NCBI GenBank assembly: GCA_937897665.1
Contig: CALCPB010000679.1
Coordinates: forward strand, 1-5,951
DNA length: 5,951 bases
From: an uncultured Halomicronema sp.
GTDB taxonomy: Bacteria; Cyanobacteriota; Cyanobacteriia; Phormidesmidales; Phormidesmidaceae
Reading direction: 5' to 3'
A program made the translations under genes and the position numbers. Below the pieces are notes generated by a model. That model did not search any database, had not been told where the DNA came from, and saw nothing but the letters and a program-made list of their open reading frames with translations. Shown piece after piece: positions 1 to 5,189 of this stretch. Each line of letters starts with the position of its first letter. The stretch's first letter is position 1.

Positions 1-26
1 CGTCACACATCACTCGCCTCAAAGTT

Positions 27-32
27 AGGAGA
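27..32 (+). promoter_or_regulatory. Ribosome binding site of the outer-membrane barrel gene
   Basis: AGGAGA lies 6 nt before the ATG at 39. It is a near-consensus Shine-Dalgarno sequence and fixes that start codon. Only 38 bases of upstream DNA are in the window, so the promoter cannot be judged. Confidence 0.8.
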
Positions 33-38
33 AATTCC

Positions 39-524
39 ATGAAATCCAGTTTCTTATCGATTGTTACCGCTACGTTGGGTCTGGTGGGGGCGATCGCGCT
101 TTCTAGCCCTGCTCAGGCCCAGTCAGCCCCGACCGACTACAACTACGTGGGCGTCGGCGTGGGCGTCGGCGACCTCGGCGATAGCGACCTCGGCCTCGCC
201 GTCAACAGCAAGGTGACCGTGGGCTACAACGTTTCCGTGCGACCGGGGCTGATCACCGACTTCGATTTTTCGGACGGCCAGACGTCGTTTATGATTCCGG
301 TCACCTACGACTTTAACCCCATCACTAGCAACGGCAAGCTGCTGCCCTATGCCGGGGGCGGTGTCGCCTTCACTACGGGTGATGACAGCGATGTCGGCCC
401 GCTATTAACGGCTGGGGTTGACTACCGCGTGACGGAAAAAGTCACCCTCAACGGTGCGGTCAACTGGTCCATCTATGACGACAGTCAAGTCAACGGCGTG
501 GTCGGTGTTGGCTACACCTTCTAA
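39..524 (+). CDS. Small outer-membrane beta-barrel (porin-like) protein with signal peptide
   Basis: Encodes 161 residues. Residues 1-27 form a classical Sec signal peptide: basic Lys2, a hydrophobic core from about 5 to 21, and SPAQA before a likely signal peptidase I cut after Ala27. The mature part of about 134 residues is rich in Gly, Val, Asp, Tyr and Thr, alternates polar and hydrophobic residues, has no hydrophobic helix, and ends in VGVGYTF. A C-terminal aromatic Phe is the recognition signal used by the BAM complex for outer-membrane barrels. Length and pattern suit the small OmpA/OmpX-like barrel superfamily, probably eight strands. By inference it sits in the outer membrane as a structural or small-pore protein; substrate and partners cannot be read. 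It has its own ribosome binding site and is followed by a strong terminator, so it is probably the last or only gene of its unit. A HIP1 site lies inside the signal-peptide coding region. Confidence 0.85.
   Translation: MKSSFLSIVTATLGLVGAIALSSPAQAQSAPTDYNYVGVGVGVGDLGDSDLGLAVNSKVTVGYNVSVRPGLITDFDFSDGQTSFMIPVTYDFNPITSNGKLLPYAGGGVAFTTGDDSDVGPLLTAGVDYRVTEKVTLNGAVNWSIYDDSQVNGVVGVGYTF
90..97. repeat. HIP1 octamer
   Basis: The palindrome GCGATCGC is the highly iterated palindrome of many cyanobacterial genomes. Further copies lie at 1727-1734 and 2641-2648. None was found from 2649 to the end of the window. Confidence 0.85.
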
Positions 525-555
525 GCTGCGCCAACGGCTGGATTGATCACAGCTA

Positions 556-579
556 TGGGGGCACAAATTTGTGCCCCCA
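556..579. repeat. Perfect 24-bp palindrome after the barrel gene
   Basis: The sequence is perfectly self-complementary around 567/568, with arms TGGGGGCACAAA and its complement. As RNA it would form a stem of GGGGGCAC with GTGCCCCC and a 6-nt AAATTT loop. It begins 31 nt after the stop codon and precedes a second terminator hairpin by 5 nt. It has no U-tract of its own, so it may protect the mRNA 3' end, strengthen termination, or be a protein-binding palindrome. Confidence 0.8.
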
Positions 580-584
580 ATCCC

Positions 585-611
585 GAGACGCACCCACGGC
601 GTCTCTTTTTT
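585..611 (+). terminator. Intrinsic terminator of the barrel gene
   Basis: GAGACGC at 585-591 pairs with GCGTCTC at 599-605 across a 7-nt loop, followed directly by six T at 606-611. This is a standard rho-independent terminator 60 nt after the barrel gene's stop codon. Confidence 0.9.
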
Positions 612-670
612 ATGCCGCAAATTCTCGATGTAGAGGATCGAGTGCCTGTGACTTCGGCCTTCACTCGCAG

Positions 671-733
671 AAAAGCCGCTGCGCTTTGCTAGAAGAGGGG
701 ACTGTAGAGCTCTGCTACGAGAAGCCGCTGCGC
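671..733. repeat. Pair of short direct repeats (AAGCCGCTGCGC), dispersed-repeat type
   Basis: The unit at 671-684 recurs at 720-733 with 13 of 14 bases identical and a core of AAGCCGCTGCGC. Between them lie GCTAGAAGAGG and the small palindrome AGAGCTCT (706-713), flanked by GTAG and CTAC. The wording resembles the small dispersed repeats common between genes in filamentous cyanobacteria. I see no open frame across them. The remainder of 613-862 holds no gene or clear promoter that I can support. Confidence 0.6.
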
Positions 734-862
734 GTCTAGTGTTTTCCCGCAGGGGCGGTCGAGCCCAATCTTCTGTGGCATTTTTAGCCGGGCGATTGCA
801 CGTTTCAATACGATATTTTGAGTAGATTATTGATCATTGAGATCAGCAGAGGTTCGGCAAGT

Positions 863-867
863 GAGGA
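863..867 (+). promoter_or_regulatory. Ribosome binding site that selects the TTG start at 875
   Basis: GAGGA is followed by 7 nt and then a TTG codon at 875-877. The earlier in-frame TTG at 818 has no comparable purine-rich sequence. This is why the shorter metallophosphoesterase reading is preferred. Confidence 0.7.
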
Positions 868-874
868 AACACCT

Positions 875-1624
875 TTGAAATTTGCCATCTTGTCAGACAT
901 TCACGGCAATCTCTGGGCATTAGCGGCAGTCCTTGAAGATGCTAAACGCCGAGGGATTACCCGATTTATCAACTTAGGCGATATCTTGTATGGCCCTCTT
1001 CAACCCCTGGAAACATATGACCTCCTGAAAACAGTTGATGTTGTCACCATTCAAGGCAACGAGGATCGAGAGGTCTATGAGTTTTACGATCATCAAAGTG
1101 AAGCGCATCCAACCCTCACTTACATGCTTGAGGAACTGGGTGAGGAGCCCGTTGAATGGTTAAGGTCGTTGCCGAAAACGATTGTCGTCGCCGAAGCGGT
1201 TTTTGCCTGCCATGGTGTGCCTTCAGATGATCGAATTTATCTATTGGAAGATGTTGCCAGTGGACTGCCGATAGTTAGAGAGGACGCGGTTATCGCCCAT
1301 CATCTTGAGGACGTCAATTATCCAGTCATATTGTGTGGGCACAGTCATATTGCTCGGGTCGTTCAATTATCTTCAGGGCAACTAATTATCAATCCTGGCA
1401 GTGTCGGTGTACCGGCTTATGATGACGACGTGCCCAACTATCATGAAATGCAAAACCATTCACCCCTAGCGTCCTATGCAGTGCTTGAAAAGCAGGACAG
1501 TAGCTGGCAAGTTGATTTGTTGAAGATTCCCTATGATGTTGACTCAGCCGTTGAGCAAGCGCAGCGTCAAGGTCGAGAAGACTGGGCTTATTGGATAAAA
1601 ACAGGACGAGTCGCGACAGCGTAA
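875..1624 (+). CDS. YfcE-like metallophosphoesterase
   Basis: Encodes 249 residues from the TTG at 875. The calcineurin-like metal-binding motifs appear in order: D8-x-H10 in SDIHGN, G35-D36 in LGDILYGP, G61-N62 with Asp64 in GNED, H113 in CHG, and G155-H-S-H158. These are the usual ligands for two metal ions (often Mn) in phosphodiesterases of the YfcE/MJ0936 type, and NPGSVGVP at 173-180 is also typical of that group. It should be a soluble cytoplasmic phosphodiesterase or phosphatase; its natural substrate is not evident. Starting at TTG 875 gives MKFAILSDIHGN, placing the first motif at residue 8 as in relatives. The in-frame TTG at 818 would add 19 residues without homology-like character and lacks a ribosome binding site. 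It stands alone: the next gene begins about 215 nt later, and no clear terminator is seen after it. Confidence 0.88.
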   Translation: MKFAILSDIHGNLWALAAVLEDAKRRGITRFINLGDILYGPLQPLETYDLLKTVDVVTIQGNEDREVYEFYDHQSEAHPTLTYMLEELGEEPVEWLRSLPKTIVVAEAVFACHGVPSDDRIYLLEDVASGLPIVREDAVIAHHLEDVNYPVILCGHSHIARVVQLSSGQLIINPGSVGVPAYDDDVPNYHEMQNHSPLASYAVLEKQDSSWQVDLLKIPYDVDSAVEQAQRQGREDWAYWIKTGRVATA

Positions 1625-1726
1625 TCATGTCGCCATCCTGCTGGTGGAGCACGTTAAGCAGAAGTCTTGATTGATGGCGTAGAGAGTAGTTATCACCGAT
1701 TAGTTGGAATTGACAGGAAAGCAGTG

Positions 1727-1734
1727 GCGATCGC
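1727..1734. repeat. HIP1 octamer
   Basis: GCGATCGC lies in the spacer after the metallophosphoesterase. No gene is supported in the spacer 1625-1839. Confidence 0.85.
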
Positions 1735-1783
1735 TTCTCCGCCAATCCCCCACCAATCCATCGTGTCTTTTATCTGACTACCC

Positions 1784-1810
1784 TTGACCTTTTAAGGTCG
1801 CTGATATACA
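1784..1810 (+). promoter_or_regulatory. Possible promoter of the SH3b protein gene, overlapping a small inverted repeat
   Basis: TTGACC at 1784-1789 and TATACA at 1805-1810 resemble -35 and -10 boxes, but with only 15 nt between them, shorter than the usual 17. The -35-like box overlaps GACCT (1786-1790) and its inverted copy AGGTC (1795-1799), which could be an operator. The ATG at 1840 lies 29 nt downstream. Tentative. Confidence 0.3.
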
Positions 1811-1839
1811 CCTATGGGCATGACTTGTCTGGAATCATC

Positions 1840-2316
1840 ATGAAGGGATTTTTGCTCGGCGTCACGAAGCTCATCTTAGGCGTTTCGTTTGCCTTAGTTT
1901 TGTTGTCGCTGACGGGGGTCGCCACCGCTCGCTACTTTATGGCAAAGCTGTCAGTGTTGCCGCCTAGACCGGTTTTTGATAATGACGTCGCTCTGCAGTC
2001 TGCTGAGAGTGCGCCGCCGCCCCCCGCCCCGGCCGAAGCCGCCCCGCCCGCTCCAGAAACGGAAGCAGCGCCCCCTGCCCCAGAGATTCCACCCGGCAGC
2101 TATGAGGCCGTAGTGATTCAGCCGATTGGTCTCGTGCTGCGATCAGGGCCAGGGGCCGAGCATCAGCAACTGGGCGGAGTTGATTACAATGATCAGGTCT
2201 TAGTGTTAGAGACTGACCCCGGTGAACGCTGGGTCAAAGTGCGGATCAGCAGTTCGGGTCAAGAGGGCTGGGTCAAAGCGGGGAATACTCAAGCCCTCAA
2301 CGAAGCGCCTCAGTAA
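1840..2316 (+). CDS. Membrane-anchored SH3b-domain protein with Pro/Ala-rich linker
   Basis: Encodes 158 residues from the ATG at 1840. A TTG at 1825 would add five residues; ATG is preferred, with a weak GGA 6 nt upstream. Residues about 4-30 are a hydrophobic segment after Lys2. GVATA at 26-30 could be a signal-peptidase site; otherwise the segment is an anchor. Residues 58-85 form a Pro/Ala/Glu linker with APPAPE twice (68-73, 77-82). Residues 88-148 match a bacterial SH3 (SH3b) domain: LVLRSGPG, a central DQVLVLE, ERWVKVR and QEGWVKAG are characteristic. Bacterial SH3b domains commonly bind peptidoglycan or extracytoplasmic partners, so the likely picture is an envelope protein whose SH3b domain is held away from the membrane by the linker. 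No enzymatic domain is present, so the partner is unknown. Codon use is GC-rich, like the barrel gene and unlike the genes beyond 3140. Confidence 0.8.
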   Translation: MKGFLLGVTKLILGVSFALVLLSLTGVATARYFMAKLSVLPPRPVFDNDVALQSAESAPPPPAPAEAAPPAPETEAAPPAPEIPPGSYEAVVIQPIGLVLRSGPGAEHQQLGGVDYNDQVLVLETDPGERWVKVRISSSGQEGWVKAGNTQALNEAPQ

Positions 2317-2376
2317 CTGCCTGTCTAGGGTCTGTCATCGTTGAGAGGCTGGCAGGCAACGTTTCGTTCTGAATAG

Positions 2377-2568
2377 TTTGAGGCGATCAAGATCGCACAA
2401 AGAGGCCGTAATTGATGGCCTGTAGGCAATGCCTGTAGGATTTCTGGAATTGCAGTCAGGCTCAATGCCTGGGGCGACTATGTTGAGACGATTGCCGCTT
2501 ACTTCAATTGGCCTATAGAAACGGTACGCAATACGCTCAAGCGTTGGCAAACAGGCGGTTTAGGAGGC
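2377..2568 (+). pseudogene. IS630-type transposase fragment, N-terminal helix-turn-helix
   Basis: In the frame beginning at 2377 the sequence reads FEAIKIAQRGRN, then a TGA at 2413, then continues to YVETIAAYFNW, PIETVRNTLKRW and QTGGLGG, ending near 2568. The pattern VExIAxYxxW...TVRxTxxRWxxxGLxGL is the DNA-binding helix-turn-helix region of IS630-family transposases. No start codon, no DDE catalytic part and an internal stop are seen, so it is a dead fragment. Beyond GLGG the expected IS630 continuation (LWE...) is missing and IS5-like sequence follows, so the piece was cut by another insertion or a deletion. Confidence 0.6.
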
Positions 2569-2816
2569 GTGTCTCGCATCATGATGAGTGGCGGGGTGAA
2601 CTGCGCAAAGATCTGGGGGCGAGAGATTGATTCCAGCATCGCGATCGCCGACTCGCAATCCGTCAAAACAACGGAAAAAAGCGGATGCGGTCTCCGGTCG
2701 TGATGGCGGCAAGAAAGTTAAAGGCTGTAAGCGTTATATCGTAGTGGATTTCCACGGGTTTGTCGTCAGCGTTTGAGTGACTGCAGCAAATGCTTCTGAA
2801 CGATGCGGAACCAGAT
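2569..2816 (+). pseudogene. IS5-family transposase fragment with first catalytic Asp, frameshifted
   Basis: The reading starts as HHDEWRGELRKDLG (2577-2618), shifts frame in the GGGGG run at 2615-2619 to REIDSSIAIADSQSVKTTEK, then shifts again in the run of six A at 2675-2680 to ADAVSGRDGGKKVKG, CKRYIVVDFHGFVVSV, a TGA at 2774-2776, and VTAANASERCG. DSQSVKTTEK followed by GxDGGKKVKGxKRxIxVD is the signature of IS5-family transposases around the first catalytic Asp. Both shifts coincide with homopolymer runs, and stops follow, so the gene is inactive. The N-terminal domain and the rest of the DDE domain are absent. A HIP1 site (2641-2648) lies inside it. Confidence 0.75.
2641..2648. repeat. 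HIP1 octamer (last in the window)
   Basis: GCGATCGC lies inside the IS5-family fragment. It is the last copy before 3.3 kb without one. Confidence 0.85.
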
Positions 2817-2828
2817 CATCATGGCTCC

Positions 2829-3081
2829 TTAATCTGTTCAGTGGACGATGCGACAGAGCATCGACTCGCTGATGCCCCACCTGGTCGCGATATGACAGTA
2901 GGTGCGATACTCTCACCAATATGCCAAGGTCACCAGCACCCGCTCTTCCAGAGATAGCTGAGGCTTCGCACCCATTGTCGAGGCCGGTCTCTACCGAGGT
3001 CTGAGAACCTCCAACATCTGTTTGAAGGTCTGTCAGGTTACTCCGAACTGCTGCTTGAAGTGCTGATGGGAAAGGGGGAGT
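2829..3081 (-). pseudogene. N-terminal part of a second IS5-superfamily transposase, several in-frame stops
   Basis: On the minus strand one uninterrupted frame (apart from stops) reads LPLSHQHFKQQFGVT, stop, QTFKQMLEVLRPR, stop, RPASTMGAKPQLSLEERV, LVTLAYW, stop, EYRTYCHIATRWGISES, MLCRIVH, stop. The pattern LSLEExVLxTLxYWREYRTYxHIAxxxGISESxxCR is the helix-turn-helix region preceding the DDE endonuclease domain of a group of IS5-superfamily transposases common in cyanobacteria. Stops lie at 3033-3035 (TGA), 2991-2993 (TAG), 2913-2915 (TGA), 2838-2840 (TGA) and 2829-2831 (TAA). At 2913 the family expects Arg, so CGA to TGA is the obvious change. The catalytic domain is missing: the frame ends against the oppositely oriented IS5 fragment near 2816-2830. 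It belongs to a different subgroup from that + strand piece. Confidence 0.75.
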
Positions 3082-3125
3082 GCTATCGAATAGCCATCAT
3101 CAGGAGCTGTCGGCTATTCGATAGC
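3082..3125. repeat. 14-bp perfect inverted repeat with nested hairpins
   Basis: GCTATCGAATAGCC (3082-3095) and its exact reverse complement (3112-3125) flank a 16-nt spacer. Each arm is itself a short hairpin: GCTAT with ATAGC around CGA, and GGCTAT with ATAGCC around TCG (3112-3126). It sits just upstream of the minus-strand transposase remnant and close to the change in base composition. It may be an element end, a recombination site or a small mobile repeat. There is no T-tract to make it a terminator. Confidence 0.75.
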
Positions 3126-3237
3126 CTGATGTTTCCTCATGGCATTAAAAGCCACTGGTACTAATTTGCAAGAGGCCTACTTACTTCAGGCCACTTACTC
3201 ATACCTTGTTAACCCAAGAAAAACGGAACGTCAGGAT

Positions 3238-3747
3238 TTAGAAATCAGGACTGTGCTCATAGTCATAACATTTTCCATCTCGCCAAGTGCGGCCACTTTC
3301 CTCACAATCTTCTTCATTCTCTTTACTTGGGTAGATGGTCGGGAAAGTTTTGTTAGGCAAGGATGGCAGGGACAGATTCGCCCTGCTAATTAATATGCCA
3401 GCGCTAAAAATGAACAGTCCGGTAGTGGTTAAAAAGAGAAACAGAAGAATATTGGCCGTCGTCCAAATGGGAGTCTGATTCCTCTCATCACGTAGTCTTT
3501 GAGGTGACCGTTTTTCAGAGCCAGCAATAAGAACGATGTAAAATCGCTTAAAGAGAAACGGCACTGATGTGCGAAGGTCGATCGGATGACGCTTCCAAAA
3601 TAGTGAATCTAAGAAATGCAAAATAGCATCCAGCTGTTGCTCAGAAAATGTATTGGCAACTTCTGGGGGGACGGTTCGAATGAACCTCTCCAATGCTTTT
3701 TGAGCAGCTGGCGAGGGTGTTATGGATGCTTTGTCAGAGCTAGGCAT
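3238..3747 (-). CDS. Single-helix membrane protein with IDLR-RFYIVL block and Cys-containing tail, function unknown
   Basis: Encodes 169 residues from the ATG at 3745-3747, preceded by AAGG 7 nt upstream. Residues 1-59 are soluble and helix-prone. HPIDLR (54-59) and RFYIVLIAG (68-76) are followed by a basic stretch EKRSPQRLRDER (78-89) and one hydrophobic helix (about 96-121). By the positive-inside rule the N-terminal part is cytoplasmic and the tail faces the periplasm or lumen. The tail ends with Cys148, the segment SGRTWRDGKC (151-160) and YEHSPDF; the two cysteines could form a disulphide there. The protein is a divergent paralogue of the one at 4713-4267: both share an LD motif, IDLR, RFYIVL, a Gly plus basic run, and then a helix at the same spacing. 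I do not recognise a characterised family. Codon use is more AT-rich than in the genes at the left. No convincing terminator is seen; a weak GGCCT/AGGCC stem lies 3' of it at 3174-3192. Confidence 0.7.
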   Translation of the reverse strand: MPSSDKASITPSPAAQKALERFIRTVPPEVANTFSEQQLDAILHFLDSLFWKRHPIDLRTSVPFLFKRFYIVLIAGSEKRSPQRLRDERNQTPIWTTANILLFLFLTTTGLFIFSAGILISRANLSLPSLPNKTFPTIYPSKENEEDCEESGRTWRDGKCYDYEHSPDF

Positions 3748-4266
3748 ATAAAAACCTTGATGGCATCATCAGTTTTCCCAGCAGGGCTAAAAAACACACA
3801 GTCACTGACCCACCACATTGCTGTCAGCCATCGTTTCTGATCCTTATCTAGAAACAATATAAATCGCTATTGACGCCTCGGCAAAGACTATGAAAGCTAT
3901 ACAGATCACAGTAAAGACACGAATTATGGACCCTCATTAGACTCACACTGTGTCGGTTGGCAGCTTAAGATTTACTTTGCAAATTAGCTCTAAGAATTAT
4001 TCAGGATCTTAAAAGTACTGAGCTCCTGATCCAAGAGATACAGGCATGATGAATGAAAAATGTAAATCTTGTGAAAGGGTGTTTGAAAAACACTCTATCT
4101 TTCGTTTGACAATAGGGTTCAGGCAGAGGGGGCAAAGGCGTCATTGCTTCTGAGGCTATCTACTAGTTCTAGTCGCATTAAACTTGATTGGTTAAGTCCC
4201 TAACTAACAGCGATGCCTGGCGGGCTTGTGGCTTAAGAGTGATGATATTTATTCTCTAATTCATCA
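3748..4266. other. Gap between the two paralogous genes, no firm gene
   Basis: A stretch of about 520 bases is AT-rich with many stops. It contains two small doubtful frames, one on the minus strand at 3857-3720 overlapping the next gene's start and one on the plus strand at 4046-4153. A short hairpin GTGTTT/AAACAC sits at 4079-4093. A hydrophobic minus-strand frame of 27 codons ends near 3847 (IAFIVFAEAS, IYIVSR), but it has no start. This could be a decayed gene, perhaps of the same family; I cannot show it. Confidence 0.4.
4046..4153 (+). CDS. Possible 35-residue Cys-containing small protein, maybe truncated
   Basis: ATG at 4046 (or 4049) opens a frame reading MMNEKCKSCERVFEKHS and IFRLTIGFRQRGQRRHCF, then TGA at 4151-4153. 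It is basic and has CxxC near the start and HC at the end, like half of a zinc ribbon. After the TGA the same frame continues with GYLLVLVALNLIG before a TAA, so an ancestral protein of about 49 residues with a hydrophobic end is possible, interrupted by this TGA. The ribosome binding site is weak (AGG, 4 nt before the second ATG). It lies antisense to the flanking genes. It may be chance or a remnant; no family is recognised. Confidence 0.25.
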   Translation: MMNEKCKSCERVFEKHSIFRLTIGFRQRGQRRHCF

Positions 4267-4713
4267 TTACGACAAAATTTCCTTCAACCGGTCTGGGAAG
4301 TGACCGGGCATAAGGTCGATGCCGATAAAGGACTTTAAAAGATAGGCCACAATAAGGATTAGTGTACTAACTATCAAGTTTATCGCTACGATTAAAATAA
4401 TGGCTGCGATCCAATTGCCGATGCGAGTTGATAAGCGTTCAACTTCATGGCTTCGAGATTTTCGACGACGATCTTTGCCAACAAATAAAACGATGTAAAA
4501 TCGAGAGATTAGTAAATCAACATTAAATCGAAGATCGATTATCTTAGGCGCGGGTTTGGGAATAGCAAGATCTAGAACGCGGCGAATTTCTTGCCAACTC
4601 TGAGGGTCAAATTTCTGAGCAATATTAGGATTAAAGAGCTGAACGTAATCATCAACATTACGTTGCCCATAGCGTTTCTGATTTGGTTTGCTCGAACTAT
4701 TTTGTAAAGTCAT
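4267..4713 (-). CDS. Single-helix membrane protein with IDLR-RFYIVL block, function unknown
   Basis: Encodes 148 residues from the ATG at 4711-4713. A TTG at 4782 would add 23 residues, but the ATG comes 5 nt after the stop of the upstream membrane-protein gene, an arrangement typical of translational coupling; there is no Shine-Dalgarno of its own (CCCC precedes it). Residues 1-57 are soluble and polar. IIDLR (58-62) and RFYIVLFVG (71-79) lead to a strongly basic run, KDRRRKSR (80-87), and one long hydrophobic helix (about 99-126). A short tail (127-148) follows. The basic run indicates that the N-terminal part is cytoplasmic. It aligns with the 169-residue protein encoded at 3747-3238 over about 80 residues but lacks its cysteine tail. 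I do not recognise a named family. Its likely partner is the polytopic protein encoded just upstream. Confidence 0.7.
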   Translation of the reverse strand: MTLQNSSSKPNQKRYGQRNVDDYVQLFNPNIAQKFDPQSWQEIRRVLDLAIPKPAPKIIDLRFNVDLLISRFYIVLFVGKDRRRKSRSHEVERLSTRIGNWIAAIILIVAINLIVSTLILIVAYLLKSFIGIDLMPGHFPDRLKEILS

Positions 4714-4718
4714 GGGGA

Positions 4719-5189
4719 TTACAGAGTTTGCCAGATAGAAATCCAATTGAAAACTAAATTGCCTAGCCCCATTGCTAACCAACTAAAACAACTGAGCATG
4801 AGAGTACGCTGCCAGCGTTTTAATTCCTGTTGGCCAAGAAAATTTGCACAGAATGCTAGTAGGAGAATGGCTAACTCTCCTAAAAACCATAGCAACAACA
4901 AAGATAATGCCCAAAATTGGACAGGTTTTAGCGGGAGATACGTTAAGCGAATTGTGGACCAAGGCGTGCCGACCGTAAAAAATATTAAAATTATGGTTAA
5001 TAATGCGTTTGCCAAGACAATCCCACCCTTGCCAGTTGCAGCAACATATAGGATTATCAATCCCGTAAGGCTCCAAGCAAACGTTCCTGCTTGGTAAACG
5101 GATAAACAGTAACCACTAAAACCATAGAGCATCAAAATGGCTATAAAGTAACCCCAAAATTTAGTTCTCACGGCAATCAAATTTTTCAC
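4719..5189 (-). CDS. Polytopic membrane protein, function unknown, start uncertain
   Basis: Encodes 156 residues from the GTG at 5187-5189. About five hydrophobic helices are visible: roughly 11-31, 36-52, 56-77, 90-115 and 127-152. It has few charged residues, and no signal peptide or catalytic motif is recognised. The stop overlaps the coupling region of the next gene, whose ATG follows 5 nt later, so the two are almost certainly co-transcribed. The GTG has no ribosome binding site. In the same frame the sequence stays open another 27 codons upstream (to 5270) and reads like protein (SNPFWDEYYSF, ENSTFYALVKNL), yet contains no ATG, GTG or TTG. The original start may have been an ATG that is now ATA at 5250-5252, just before SNPFW, which would give 177 residues. 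The gene may therefore be damaged or use an unusual start. Confidence 0.65.
   Translation of the reverse strand: MKNLIAVRTKFWGYFIAILMLYGFSGYCLSVYQAGTFAWSLTGLIILYVAATGKGGIVLANALLTIILIFFTVGTPWSTIRLTYLPLKPVQFWALSLLLLWFLGELAILLLAFCANFLGQQELKRWQRTLMLSCFSWLAMGLGNLVFNWISIWQTL

Noticed and set aside
405..620. Minus-strand open frame of 71 codons opposite the barrel gene's 3' end
   Set aside because: It runs antisense through a well-supported gene and its terminator hairpins, and has no recognisable content.
1389..1745. Minus-strand open frame of 118 codons
   Set aside because: It lies mostly antisense to the metallophosphoesterase, has no family pattern, and is explained as a shadow of that gene.
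2675..2681. A-run AAAAAAG as programmed frameshift site of an active transposase
   Set aside because: The downstream transposase frame is reached by dropping a base (+1), not by the -1 slip known for IS elements, and the gene is otherwise truncated and stopped.
2734..2919. Minus-strand open frame of 61 codons in the IS region
   Set aside because: It is a shifted frame of the minus-strand IS5-superfamily remnant; the meaningful frame with YW-EYRT is another one and contains stops.
3139..3393. Plus-strand open frame of 84 codons
   Set aside because: It is antisense to the 169-residue membrane protein, whose composition and paralogy are far better supported.
3672..3690. tRNA-like GGTTCGAATGAACC (T-arm look-alike)
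   Set aside because: It lies inside the coding sequence of the 169-residue protein and no acceptor, D or anticodon arms fit around it.
4747..5097. Plus- and minus-strand open frames of 116 and 97 codons within the polytopic membrane gene
   Set aside because: They are alternative frames of a gene with clear hydrophobic periodicity and operon coupling; neither shows family features.
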